Origin: Paenibacillus naphthalenovorans
Lineage (GTDB): Bacteria > Bacillota > Bacilli > Paenibacillales > NBRC-103111
Assembly (NCBI RefSeq): GCF_900099895.1
Contig: NZ_FNDY01000031.1
Location: 1 to 54,184 of the forward strand
Direction: 5' to 3'
DNA: 54,184 nt
Numbering within the stretch: position 1 is the first letter of the stretch; the number at the start of each line of letters is the position of its first letter. Shown in pieces: positions 20,027 through 28,385 of this stretch. The position numbers and the translations under genes are program-made. The notes below the pieces were generated by a model. The model was not told the DNA's origin. It saw only the letters and a list, made by a program, of their open reading frames with translations, and made no database searches.

Positions 20027-21232
20027 TTATCCGAACAAACCGAGCGCTTGGATGCGTGCTATCGCTTCCTTGAGTCTGGCCTCCGTGCTGAGCAGGCCAA
20101 GACGGACATAGCCTTCCCCGTGTTTTCCAAAGCCGACGCCCGGTGCGACGACGATCTTCGCTTTGTCCAGCAGCATGTCGGCCAGCGATTCGGAAGAATA
20201 CCCTTTGGGAACGGGCAGCCACGTAAAGAAAGATCCTTGCGAACGGTTCGCTTTCCAGCCGATGCTGTCGAGCGCTTCGAACAGGGCGTCTCTGCGGCTC
20301 TGGTAGACCGAGACAAGCTCCTTTACGCAATCCTGAGGGCCGGTCAGCGCCACGGACGCCGCTTCCTGGATGCCGCCGAACAGACTGCAGTAATAATGGT
20401 CCTGAATCAAATTGATCATCCGGACGACCTCGGCATTGCCCAGACAGAAGCCGACGCGCCAGCCGGCCATGTTGTACGTTTTGGAGAGCGTGTAGAATTC
20501 GATGCCTACTTCTTTGGCCCCCGGAGTTTGCAGGAAGCTGATCGGCTGCTGTCCGTCGAAGCCGATGGCGCCGTATGCAAAGTCGCTGGCCACTACAATG
20601 CCGTTCCTGGCGGCGAAATCGACGGTTTCCTTATAAAAGGAAGCGGGAGCGGTTACGCCCGTCGGATTATTCGGGTAGTTGATAAACATCAGTTTCGCTT
20701 TGTTGATCTCATCGGAAGACAGCGCACTGTAGTCCGGAAGAAAAGCGTTCGCTTCACGCAGCGGCATGAAGGCCATACGGGCTCCGGACAGCGCGACGCC
20801 GGACCAGTAATCGGGATATCCGGGATCGGGAACAAGACATACGTCTCCGGGGTTCAGCAGGCACTGCGCGATCTCGACAAGCCCGGTTTTGCCGCCGAAC
20901 AAAATCGCCACTTCCTTTTCCGGGTCGAGCTCGACTCCGTAATCCTCCCTGTACCGCTTGGCTACGGCTTCTTTTAAAAACAAATAGCCGTTAAAGGGGG
21001 GATAGCGGTGGTACAGCGGATTTTCCGCAGCTTCCTGCAATGCTTTCACAATATGAGGAGGGGTTGGACGGTCAGGATTACCCTGTCCCAAATTAATAAC
21101 GTCATGGCCCGCAGCGGTTTGTTCGTTCGCTTTGCGCACGAGCTTGGCGAAAAACTGTGTGGGCAGGTCAACAAGACGCTGCGCAGGTTGAATCGGAAAA
21201 GCGCTGACGGCGCTTTGGGCTGCATTATTCAT
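20027..21232 (-). CDS. mtnE: PLP-dependent aminotransferase, MtnE type (methionine salvage)
   Basis: This 401-residue class I/II aminotransferase has the PLP lysine at K251 in TLSKTYNMAGWR. It also has VINLGQGNPDRPTP near residue 45, VPDPGYPDYWSGV near 134, YPNNPTGV near 186 and a typical C-terminal half. These segments closely follow the pattern I recall for B. subtilis MtnE, which transaminates 2-keto-4-methylthiobutyrate to methionine. The neighbouring mtnWXB genes support that role. The ATG at 21232 has GGAG 11 bases upstream. Longer starts extend into a non-conserved basic stretch. A related specificity such as general branched or aromatic amino acid transamination is not excluded. Confidence 0.85.
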   Translation of the reverse strand: MNNAAQSAVSAFPIQPAQRLVDLPTQFFAKLVRKANEQTAAGHDVINLGQGNPDRPTPPHIVKALQEAAENPLYHRYPPFNGYLFLKEAVAKRYREDYGVELDPEKEVAILFGGKTGLVEIAQCLLNPGDVCLVPDPGYPDYWSGVALSGARMAFMPLREANAFLPDYSALSSDEINKAKLMFINYPNNPTGVTAPASFYKETVDFAARNGIVVASDFAYGAIGFDGQQPISFLQTPGAKEVGIEFYTLSKTYNMAGWRVGFCLGNAEVVRMINLIQDHYYCSLFGGIQEAASVALTGPQDCVKELVSVYQSRRDALFEALDSIGWKANRSQGSFFTWLPVPKGYSSESLADMLLDKAKIVVAPGVGFGKHGEGYVRLGLLSTEARLKEAIARIQALGLFG

Positions 21233-21329
21233 TCGAAAGGTCACTCCAATGGGTTCAAAAATGGTTCGCAAACGCAAAATGATCCTGCGCTTCATATAGA
21301 TGAAAGGCGGATAAAACTAATGTAACATG

Positions 21330-21355
21330 AAAAAACCTGCAGGTACAGAAGGTTT
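21330..21355 (-). terminator. Terminator-like hairpin in the mtnE leader
   Basis: On the minus strand AAACCT (21355-21350) pairs with AGGTTT (21338-21333), followed by a run of T ending at 21330. It is about 100 bases ahead of mtnE. The stem is short but the T-run is good, so it could be an attenuator or the end of an upstream short transcript. No S-box consensus is visible in the 300 bases before mtnE. Confidence 0.4.
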
Positions 21356-21519
21356 GCAAAACCATGAAGGAAAAGGACGAAAAATGAAATAAAAAATGAT
21401 ATAACCGGTCGGCTGACGGCATGTTTCTGCGATCTTCCCGTTCAGGATACACGAAACGTTGGCAGGAATGCGGCGAACAGCAGGAAACATGATCGGAGAA
21501 GAGAGGGGAATCGTCTTTT

Positions 21520-21540
21520 TTAGTAAATATCATTCACTAA
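21520..21540. promoter_or_regulatory. Palindromic site, candidate IclR operator 1
   Basis: TTAGT at 21520-21524 and ACTAA at 21536-21540 flank a nearly symmetric AT-rich core (two mismatches over 21 bases). The reverse strand matches the site at 21700-21720 in about 16 of 21 positions. It lies 200 bases upstream of the IclR-family gene, in the divergent region shared with mtnE. Confidence 0.5.
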
Positions 21541-21666
21541 TTAAAGTAAGGTCAAAACAACGGACTGACTTTGCTGCGGAGCCTGTGCCGGATATATATG
21601 TGCTGAATTCATGGCGGACGGAATCATGGTTTTAGGAAAACATACTATGGTATCGATTAAAAAGTA

Positions 21667-21695
21667 TTGATTTTTTTTCCTTTTGATAATAAAAT
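21667..21695 (+). promoter_or_regulatory. Promoter of the IclR-family regulator
   Basis: TTGATT (21667-21672) and TAAAAT (21690-21695) are 17 bases apart. The predicted start near 21702 falls inside candidate operator 2, so binding there would block initiation. Confidence 0.5.
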
Positions 21696-21699
21696 CAGT

Positions 21700-21720
21700 T
21701 TAGTGAACGGAATTTACCAA
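21700..21720. promoter_or_regulatory. Candidate IclR operator 2 at the promoter
   Basis: TTAGTGAAC (21700-21708) and ATTTACCAA (21712-21720) align with the first site read on the opposite strand. Both contain TTAGTGAA, then ATTTAC, then AA in the same register. Its position over the predicted transcription start suggests autorepression by the adjacent regulator. Confidence 0.5.
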
Positions 21721-21739
21721 AAAGAGGAGGTGAAATCAA

Positions 21740-22522
21740 ATGGAGACTGCAAAAAGCTCCTACGGCAACGTAGCTCATGCTTTAGACATCCTGCTGGCTT
21801 TTAAAGATAAAAGCGAGCTTTCTTTGGTTGAAATGTCGGAGCTTTTAAAAATCCGAAAAAGCTACTTGTTAAAAATATTGGATGGCTTAAAGGAGAAGCA
21901 ATTTATTACCCAGGATTCCAGTACAGGAAATTACCAGCTGGGCTTGGCCTGCCTTGAATTGGGATATGCCTTCGAAAAGCGGTTGGATATTCGCAAGGTG
22001 ACCCATCCTTCATTGGTAGAATTGGCTAAAGTTACGAATGAACTCGTTCACTTAGGTGTACTGGATGCCAATGTTGTCGTGCTGCTGGATCGGGTCGTTT
22101 CGAATGATTCATCCTTACGGTTGCAGTTTCACTTGTCATTAACGTCGCCGCCGTATTCCACGGCACTCGGAAAAGTCTTGCTGGCTTTCAGCGATGAAGC
22201 AAAGGTGGAGCATTATTTATCGACGACCAAACTGGAGCCGTATACTTCGCACACCACGGTGGATCCCAATATTTTCCGGCTGGAGCTGGCGCAAATCCGG
22301 AAGCTGGGCTACTATCTTTCGTATGAAACTTTCGAAAACGGGATTTCGTGCCTATCCGCCCCGGTGTTTTCCAGAAATGGCTCGATAGCGGCGGCGATCA
22401 GCATCTGTGCGCCAACCATTCGAATCATGTCCAAAGAAAAAGAATTGGTAAAGCATTTGCTTGAAACGACTTCCAAGGTATCAGCCAAATTGGGATACGC
22501 TCCAATGGAAGTGACAAGCTGA
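21740..22522 (+). CDS. IclR-family transcriptional regulator
   Basis: This 260-residue regulator has an N-terminal winged helix-turn-helix (about residues 10-65, containing LSLVEMSELLKIRKSYLLKILDGL). The IclR effector domain follows, with PPYSTALGKVLLAF near residue 135 and the terminal ISICAPT segment. Such regulators usually control adjacent catabolic genes in response to a pathway metabolite. It is preceded by AGAGGAGGTG and heads the catabolic island. Two related palindromes lie in its upstream region. The ligand is unknown. Confidence 0.9.
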   Translation: METAKSSYGNVAHALDILLAFKDKSELSLVEMSELLKIRKSYLLKILDGLKEKQFITQDSSTGNYQLGLACLELGYAFEKRLDIRKVTHPSLVELAKVTNELVHLGVLDANVVVLLDRVVSNDSSLRLQFHLSLTSPPYSTALGKVLLAFSDEAKVEHYLSTTKLEPYTSHTTVDPNIFRLELAQIRKLGYYLSYETFENGISCLSAPVFSRNGSIAAAISICAPTIRIMSKEKELVKHLLETTSKVSAKLGYAPMEVTS

Positions 22523-22550
22523 CGACGGCGCTTTGGACAAAAAAAGAGGG

Positions 22551-22598
22551 ATCTTTTCATAATAAATGGCAAGCGACCAAACTCCCATTTGAAAAGAT
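22551..22598. repeat. Hairpin after the IclR-family gene
   Basis: ATCTTTTC (22551-22558) pairs with GAAAAGAT (22591-22598), and the inner AAATGG (22564-22569) pairs with CCATTT (22585-22590). On the plus strand no T-run follows. On the minus strand the stem is followed by CCCTCTTTTTTT, so it would terminate leftward transcription. It separates the regulator from the transporter. Confidence 0.6.
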
Positions 22599-22701
22599 GC
22601 ACCTCCATCATTAAGTTTATCACACCAACGGAAAAAATTGAATGGCAGCATGTTTTTTTAACGTGTGTTCAGCGGTGCAGCATGCCTGTTTTTCGAGTTA
22701 C

Positions 22702-22715
22702 TGAAAGCGTTATAT
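22702..22715. promoter_or_regulatory. Candidate CcpA cre site ahead of the catabolic operon
   Basis: TGAAAGCGTTATAT matches the catabolite-responsive consensus TGNAANCGNWNNCW except at the penultimate C. It overlaps a TATTAT -10-like box (22713-22718) upstream of the transporter gene, so CcpA binding would repress the operon on preferred sugars. No clear -35 box is seen. Two CAGCATG repeats lie just upstream. Confidence 0.5.
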
Positions 22716-22771
22716 TATAAAGGCGGATAGAACTTTGATAGAAAAAATCACTTGCTAAAGCGGGGGATACA

Positions 22772-24076
22772 ATGGCTCAAGTTCAAATTGCAGCTCCACC
22801 GGAGATAAATAAGAAAAAAGCAAACAGAGCATTGTTGGCAAGTATGGTTGGAAGCTCCATCGAGTGGTTTGATTTTTTTCTTTACGGTTCCATGGCTGCA
22901 TTGGTATTTAATAAACTGTATTTTCCCAGCGATGATCCCATAGTAGGCTTACTGCTGGCCTATATGTCGTTCGGGCTCTCGTTTTTCATTCGTCCCTTAG
23001 GAGGTATTGTATTTAGTCATATCGGCGATAAAATCGGTAGAAAAAAGACGCTGATGTTAACTTTAATGCTGATGGGCGGAGCAACCGTACTGATCGGTTT
23101 ATTGCCGGATTATAATGCTATCGGGATTTGGGCTCCTATCCTGCTCGTCTTTTTGAGATTGTGCCAGGGCCTTGGGATCGGCGGGGAGTGGGGCGGTTCC
23201 GTACTGTTGGCCGTAGAATATTCATCCAAAAAGAACCGAGGGTTCTTCGGGAGTATCCCGCAGCTGGGCGTACCCGTCGGAATGCTTCTGGGAACTGTTG
23301 CCATCTCGCTGTTAAGCAATCTGCCGGAGGAACAATTTCTCTCATGGGGCTGGAGGCTGCCTTTTATCCTTAGCGCTGTATTGATTATTGTAGGTCTTTG
23401 GATTCGTAAAGGCATCGAAGAGACGCCGGTTTTCCAGGAAGCAAAAGAGAGCGGCGATATCGCCAAGATGCCGCTGGTGGATACGTTCCGGTATCACTGG
23501 AAATCCGTGTTCATTACTGCCGGCGCCAAATTTGTTGAAACCTCGCCCTATTATATTTTTGCCACTTTTGTAATCGCTTACGCTACGGGGTATCTGGGGT
23601 ATCAAACGTCTACTGTTCTTAATGCCGTAGCCATTGCCAATCTGGTAACCATATTCATGATCCCTTTGATGGGGAAACTTTCGGATAAAGTCGGCAGAAA
23701 GCCGCTTTACATTGGCGGAACCATCGCGATGCTGCTGTTTGCCTTCCCGTATTTTTATTTGCTATCGCTGCAGTCTGCCATATGGTTGACCGTAGCGACG
23801 ATTATCGCGATCGGCATTATATGGGCCCCGCTGGAGGCTGTGATGGGAACGATGTTCTCCGAGATTTTCAGCACGAATATACGTTATACGGGCATTTCTG
23901 TCGGGAATCAGTTGGGTGCCGCAGTGTTCGGAGGTACAACGCCGATGGTTGCGCTTGCACTGCTTAATGCTTTCAATGATTCCTGGGTACCGGTAGCTTT
24001 ATACATTGTCGCCGCCTGCATCATTTCTCTTATTTCGCTTTTTGCCATACGCGAAGGGAAAAATTTGGATTTATAA
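22772..24076 (+). CDS. MFS transporter, metabolite:H+ symporter (MHS) type
   Basis: This 434-residue membrane protein has twelve predicted helices. MHS-family signatures are IEWFDFFLYG at the first helix, GDKIGRKKTL between helices 2 and 3, and QGLGIGGEWGG near residue 130. The MHS subfamily imports organic acids, shikimate, betaines and aromatic acids with protons. It begins the plus-strand catabolic operon and has a clear paralogue at the operon end (30001-31356). The ATG follows GGGGGA. An anionic carbon substrate is likely, but its identity is not visible. Confidence 0.9.
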   Translation: MAQVQIAAPPEINKKKANRALLASMVGSSIEWFDFFLYGSMAALVFNKLYFPSDDPIVGLLLAYMSFGLSFFIRPLGGIVFSHIGDKIGRKKTLMLTLMLMGGATVLIGLLPDYNAIGIWAPILLVFLRLCQGLGIGGEWGGSVLLAVEYSSKKNRGFFGSIPQLGVPVGMLLGTVAISLLSNLPEEQFLSWGWRLPFILSAVLIIVGLWIRKGIEETPVFQEAKESGDIAKMPLVDTFRYHWKSVFITAGAKFVETSPYYIFATFVIAYATGYLGYQTSTVLNAVAIANLVTIFMIPLMGKLSDKVGRKPLYIGGTIAMLLFAFPYFYLLSLQSAIWLTVATIIAIGIIWAPLEAVMGTMFSEIFSTNIRYTGISVGNQLGAAVFGGTTPMVALALLNAFNDSWVPVALYIVAACIISLISLFAIREGKNLDL

Positions 24077-24141
24077 GTACCACCGGATTCGATTTACCTA
24101 AATATATAAAAAATAATCGGATTGAAATCAAAAAGGAGTGG

Positions 24142-25314
24142 ATGATCTTGTCTTCCGTTTTTTTACCGGTCAGAATTGAATTTGGAATAGGCAGCAGTAC
24201 GCGTATAGGTAGTGAATTCGATTCACTAAAGTGTAAACGAGTCATGATTGTTACGGATAAAGGAGTCATTCAGTCCGGTTTGCTGGAGAACATGACTCAA
24301 AGCTTGGCCGACAGCCATATACAGTTTGCGATATACGACAGGGTACTGCCCGATCCCAATATAGCGTGTGTGGAGCAGGCAAAGGAATTTTATTTTTCTG
24401 AACAATGCGACGGCATTTTGGCTGTGGGGGGCGGAAGCTCCATTGATACCGCCAAAGCGGCCGGAGTACTGGTTACCAATTCGGAACCCATCATGAGCTA
24501 TACGGGAATAGACCAGATTAAAAATCAGCTTCCGCCGTTGATTACTGTACCGACAACATGCGGGACGGGGTCGGAAGTAACGAATGTAACGGTAGTCACA
24601 GATGAGAATCATTTCAAGAAGCCCATTATATCATCCTACATCATCCCGAAAGTGGCTATATTAGATCCGAATTTGCTGCTTAGTCTTCCTCCTCATCTGG
24701 TTGCTTCTACCGGTATGGATGCATTAACTCACGCCATCGAAGCTTTAACGAATAACATTCAAAATTGGTATGGGGATTCCTGCGCTTTGGAGGCGATCCG
24801 TCTGATCGGCAAATCCTTGAGGCCTGCGGCGGCCAACGGAAACATTACCGATCTTGGCCGGATGCTGTATGCCAGCACATTGGCAGGCATCGCCTTTACC
24901 GTATCGCGTTTAGGCCTGGTTCACGCCATGTCGCACCCTGTCAGCGGTTTTGCGGGGATTCCGCATGGTGTAGCCAATGCCGTTTTACTGCCCTATGTGA
25001 TGTCCTTTAATTTGGTCGGCAATCCGCATGCGTATGCGCTGGCGGCCAACGCCTTGGGGATCTCGCCGCAGGAAAATGAAATGGCGGCCGCCGTGGAGGG
25101 AGTAAAGGAGGTTATCAAATTAAACCATCAGCTTGGCATTCCCAAATCGTTTAAAGCACTTGGAGTGAATGAAGAACTGATCCCCGGCATGATCGAGGAC
25201 ACCTTCAAAAGCGGAAATGTCGCTATCAATCCAAGAAGGGTAAGCATAAGCGATGTAGAGCAAATCTATAAAAAATCGTTTTCCGGGGACAGCCCGCTGG
25301 GATTTATCGAGTGA
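24142..25314 (+). CDS. Iron-containing alcohol dehydrogenase (group III)
   Basis: This 390-residue NAD(P)-dependent dehydrogenase has the GGGSSIDTAKA nucleotide motif near residue 96. The four metal ligands of the family are visible as Asp193 and His197 (GMDALTHAIEA), His261 and His275 (GIPHG). It would oxidise an alcohol to an aldehyde or the reverse. The ATG at 24142 is only 3 bases from GGAG. A TTG at 24148 has better spacing and may be the real start. The aldehyde dehydrogenase follows after 25 bases, so the two probably act in sequence. Confidence 0.9.
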   Translation: MILSSVFLPVRIEFGIGSSTRIGSEFDSLKCKRVMIVTDKGVIQSGLLENMTQSLADSHIQFAIYDRVLPDPNIACVEQAKEFYFSEQCDGILAVGGGSSIDTAKAAGVLVTNSEPIMSYTGIDQIKNQLPPLITVPTTCGTGSEVTNVTVVTDENHFKKPIISSYIIPKVAILDPNLLLSLPPHLVASTGMDALTHAIEALTNNIQNWYGDSCALEAIRLIGKSLRPAAANGNITDLGRMLYASTLAGIAFTVSRLGLVHAMSHPVSGFAGIPHGVANAVLLPYVMSFNLVGNPHAYALAANALGISPQENEMAAAVEGVKEVIKLNHQLGIPKSFKALGVNEELIPGMIEDTFKSGNVAINPRRVSISDVEQIYKKSFSGDSPLGFIE

Positions 25315-25339
25315 GAGATAATTTAGAGGAGGAGAAACT

Positions 25340-26782
25340 ATGCGTTATTTAAACTACATTAACGGGCAATGGAAAGAACCGGTTTCAGGAGATTACAAAT
25401 TGAACTTGAGTCCGCATAATCAGGAGGTTTTGGGAGAATTCCCGTCAAGTTCGGCGGAAGATGTGCAGGAGGCGGCGGCCGCGGCAAAGAAGGCATTTTC
25501 TTCATGGAAGAAGCTTTCATTTCAACAGCGGGCATCCTATTTGATCAAAGCAGCAGCCATTTTGAACGAAAAAGTCGAGGAAGTAGGCCGTGACCTCTCG
25601 CTGGAAGAAGGAAAAACATTGGCAGAGGGCATTGGCGAGACACGGCGTGCGATCAGTATTCTGGAATATTATGCGGCGGAAGCCCGGCAGCCGATCGGTG
25701 AAGTGATCCCTTCCGTTAATGCGGAAACCTTCTTGTATACGACACGTGTTCCGGTAGGCCCTGTCGGATTGATAACCCCTTGGAATTTTCCGATTGCGAT
25801 TCCGATGTGGAAGATGGCGCCGGCCCTCATTTACGGGAATACCGTGGTGATTAAACCGGCGGACATTACTCCGAAATGCGTTTACCATATCATCAGTGCA
25901 CTTGATGAAGCGGGACTGCCCGCAGGCGTCGTCAATTGCGTATTTGGCAGAGGATCCGTCATTGGTACGGCTTTGGTTGAGAATCCGCATATCAAAGCGA
26001 TTTCGTTTACAGGCTCCAACCAGGTCGGCCATCAGATTCAGAATCAAGCCGTAGCTTCGGGCAAGAAGGTCCAATTGGAGATGGGGGGCAAAAATCCGCT
26101 TGTGGTGCTGGCCGATGCCGACTTGGAGAAAGCGGTGGACATCGCGATTAGCGGGGCATTTAGATCCACCGGACAAAAATGTACGGCAACAAGCCGCGTT
26201 ATTGTGGAGGAAGGCATATATGAAGTCTTCCGCGACCGGCTGGTCGAACGTACGAAGCAGTTGAAAGTGGGCAATCCGTTGGATGCGGACACCTTCATCG
26301 GCCCTGCCGTATCCCAATCGCAGCTTGACGGCGTATTGGAGCTGATCGAAGCGGGGAAGGCGGAAGCGACATTGCTCTGCGGAGGCGAACGGCCAACGGA
26401 CCCGTCGCTTGCAAACGGATTTTATGTGCTGCCGACCGTATTCGAAAATGTATCGAGAGATGCGCGAATTGCGCGCGAAGAAATATTCGGTCCAGTGATC
26501 GCGCTGTTTAAGGCGAAAAATTACGATGAAGCGATCGAGCTCGCCAACGATACGGAATTTGGCTTGAGTGCGGCGATCTGCACCAACAACCTGACGCTGG
26601 CGGAGCGATTTGTCGAAGACATCGAAGCGGGGATTGTGCATGTCAATTCGGAAACGGCGGGCGCGGAGCCGCAGGTTCCGTTCGGCGGCTGCAAGAATTC
26701 AAGCACAGGTTCGCGGGAACAGGGCAAGACGGCGATTGAATTCTATACGCAGGTGAAGACCGTTTATAAGGACCGGTTGTAA
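25340..26782 (+). CDS. NAD(P)-dependent aldehyde dehydrogenase
   Basis: This 480-residue aldehyde dehydrogenase has the general base Glu247 in LEMGGKNP and the catalytic Cys281 in TGQKCTATSR. The cofactor motifs are TPWNFP and SFTGSNQVG. Its spacing and motifs resemble the succinate- and alpha-ketoglutarate-semialdehyde dehydrogenase branch, but the substrate cannot be assigned. AGGAGGAG precedes the ATG. With the upstream iron-type alcohol dehydrogenase it would oxidise an alcohol stepwise to an acid. Confidence 0.92.
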   Translation: MRYLNYINGQWKEPVSGDYKLNLSPHNQEVLGEFPSSSAEDVQEAAAAAKKAFSSWKKLSFQQRASYLIKAAAILNEKVEEVGRDLSLEEGKTLAEGIGETRRAISILEYYAAEARQPIGEVIPSVNAETFLYTTRVPVGPVGLITPWNFPIAIPMWKMAPALIYGNTVVIKPADITPKCVYHIISALDEAGLPAGVVNCVFGRGSVIGTALVENPHIKAISFTGSNQVGHQIQNQAVASGKKVQLEMGGKNPLVVLADADLEKAVDIAISGAFRSTGQKCTATSRVIVEEGIYEVFRDRLVERTKQLKVGNPLDADTFIGPAVSQSQLDGVLELIEAGKAEATLLCGGERPTDPSLANGFYVLPTVFENVSRDARIAREEIFGPVIALFKAKNYDEAIELANDTEFGLSAAICTNNLTLAERFVEDIEAGIVHVNSETAGAEPQVPFGGCKNSSTGSREQGKTAIEFYTQVKTVYKDRL

Positions 26783-26843
26783 TACGTCCCCGAAATCATT
26801 TCATTGTTTATTAAAACTTAATGAATAAGGAAGGATGAACCGC

Positions 26844-27965
26844 ATGATTACCGCCAATGCAAAATCAAAAAAGTCGTTAAAGCATGGGATTATTGATTGC
26901 GATTTTCACCAAACCTTAAAAAGTTATGACGACTTAAAGCCTTATCTTCCCAGGGTATGGTGGCCCCGGTTGAGCGCTCCCGAGGCTTCGCTGCCCATAA
27001 CAATTTTTAAACCCATTCCATTGTCCCGCAGGGATGCGTCGCCGGGCAACGGATTGCCTGCCGGTTCAGACCCGGAATATGCCATATCCGATGCGCTTGA
27101 CCGCTACAATATCAGCAAAGCGATTCTTACGGGCAGCCTGCTTACGATCTCCGCTCACAATAACCCGGATTACGCGGCGGCTGTGGCCTCGGCATTCAAT
27201 GACTATACGCTCGACACATGGATTCCGACGGACGATCGTTGGCTGGCCTCGATCCTTGTAGCTACCCAGGATCCGCTCCTGGCGGCAAAGGAAATCGACC
27301 GTCTCGGTTCGCATCCGAAAGTCGTTCAAGTGATTATGGCCGTCTCGTCAAGAGAACCTTACGGGCAGCGCCGTTATTATCCAATATATGAAGCGGCTGT
27401 GCGCAACAATCTGGTCGTTGCGTTCCACGGCGGCGGCGAAGGAGACGGGATCAATCCTCCCATTTCGGCAGCGGGTTATCCGACAACGAATTTTGAACGC
27501 CATAATATTTTGGCGATCCATCATATGTCGCAGATCAACAGTATTGTTTGCGAGGGTGTATTTGAAACCTTCCCAACCCTGAAAATCGCCTTCATTGAGG
27601 GAGGCTTGGCATGGGTGCCACATCTGATGTGGAGAATGGACAAAAATTTCAGGGCCATGCGCAGCGAAGTTCCGTGGCTGAAAAAGAAACCAAGCGAATA
27701 TATCATTGAACATTGCCGCTTTACAACACAGCCTATCGAGGAGCCGAGCAATCAGGAGCTCATTCAAATGCTCAGCATGATGCGGGCGGAGAAAACCGTC
27801 ATGTTTGCAACCGATTACCCACATTGGGACAATGACACTCCAACCTTCGTCCTCCAAAAACTGCCGGAGGAGCTGCGCCGCCGTATAGCCTTTGAGAACG
27901 CTGCCGAACTGTATGGGCTGACGGACAGCTATTCCGTAGAGGAAGAAGGTGGCCTGACAGGATGA
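26844..27965 (+). CDS. Amidohydrolase-related TIM-barrel protein, copy 1
   Basis: This 373-residue protein belongs to the amidohydrolase 2 (PF04909-like) superfamily, which includes metal-dependent decarboxylases and hydrolases of aromatic-derived acids. The first metal motif is IIDCDFH (Asp20, His22). VVAFHGGG supplies the barrel histidine, LKIAFIEGGLAWVPHLMWRMD is the family hallmark, and FATDYPHWD carries the essential Asp. It aligns along its length with the protein at 28386-29516. I prefer the ATG at 26844 because GGAAGG touches the ATG at 26835. It overlaps the next gene by 4 bases. The reaction is unknown. Confidence 0.87.
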   Translation: MITANAKSKKSLKHGIIDCDFHQTLKSYDDLKPYLPRVWWPRLSAPEASLPITIFKPIPLSRRDASPGNGLPAGSDPEYAISDALDRYNISKAILTGSLLTISAHNNPDYAAAVASAFNDYTLDTWIPTDDRWLASILVATQDPLLAAKEIDRLGSHPKVVQVIMAVSSREPYGQRRYYPIYEAAVRNNLVVAFHGGGEGDGINPPISAAGYPTTNFERHNILAIHHMSQINSIVCEGVFETFPTLKIAFIEGGLAWVPHLMWRMDKNFRAMRSEVPWLKKKPSEYIIEHCRFTTQPIEEPSNQELIQMLSMMRAEKTVMFATDYPHWDNDTPTFVLQKLPEELRRRIAFENAAELYGLTDSYSVEEEGGLTG

Positions 27966-28312
27966 AGCACGTTGCAGCGGAAGTCGGAGAGATCGCAGTC
28001 GGAACATGCAAGATCATCAGCATTGAAGGGCGAAGCATCGGGATTTATTACGATGGCGAGCGTTATCATGCCATTCGCAATGTGTGCCCGCATGAACAGG
28101 CGGAGCTGTGCAAAGGCCATTTTTCGGGAACCACGTTGACTTCCAAACCGCATGAATACATTTACGGTATGGAAGGAGAAATTCTGGTTTGTCCTTGGCA
28201 TGGATGGGAATTCAATGTAAAGACAGGAGCGTCGCTCGTCGATCCGGACAGGTACAGGGTAAAGGTATACGATGTTTCCGTTGAAGAGGACAGAATTGTG
28301 GTGCACGTTTAA
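27962..28312 (+). CDS. Rieske [2Fe-2S] ferredoxin-like protein, copy 1
   Basis: This soluble protein of 116 residues has both Rieske motifs: Cys42-x-His44 and Cys77-x-x-His80 (CPWHGWEF). The two motifs are 32 residues apart instead of about 16-17 in classical Rieske ferredoxins. The insert holds an extra Cys50 and a His in KPHEY. Such proteins carry electrons to oxygenases or reductases. No oxygenase or ferredoxin reductase is encoded nearby. The ATG overlaps the amidohydrolase stop (ATGA), so the pair is translationally coupled. Confidence 0.9.
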   Translation: MKHVAAEVGEIAVGTCKIISIEGRSIGIYYDGERYHAIRNVCPHEQAELCKGHFSGTTLTSKPHEYIYGMEGEILVCPWHGWEFNVKTGASLVDPDRYRVKVYDVSVEEDRIVVHV

Positions 28313-28315
28313 ATT

Positions 28316-28375
28316 GCCGGACAAATAACTTGGGCCGGACCAATAAATTTGGGCCGGCCAGATTAACCTAAGGAG
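28316..28375 (+). repeat. Three short tandem repeats ahead of amidohydrolase copy 2
   Basis: GCCGG recurs at 28316, 28334 and 28353. Each copy is followed by a similar AT-rich stretch (ACAAATAACTTGG, ACCAATAAATTTGG, CCAGATTAACCTAAGG), giving a period of 18-19 bases. The last copy ends at the AAGGAG ribosome site. It could be a binding array or an RNA element, or a residue of local duplication. Confidence 0.6.
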
Positions 28376-28385
28376 TGAGATCATT

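Noticed and set aside
21233..21519. Possible S-box (SAM-I) riboswitch ahead of mtnE
   Set aside because: The conserved S-box core elements could not be found on the minus strand; only a short terminator-like hairpin is present.
21255..21533. Minus-strand open frame of 92 codons ahead of mtnE
   Set aside because: Overlaps the start of mtnE, has no ribosome site and a Ser/His/Phe-rich composition unlike a real protein. The region is better read as a leader and divergent control region.
28316..28375. Short CRISPR-like repeat cluster
   Set aside because: Only three degenerate copies with no spacers of constant length between repeats, and no cas genes in the window.
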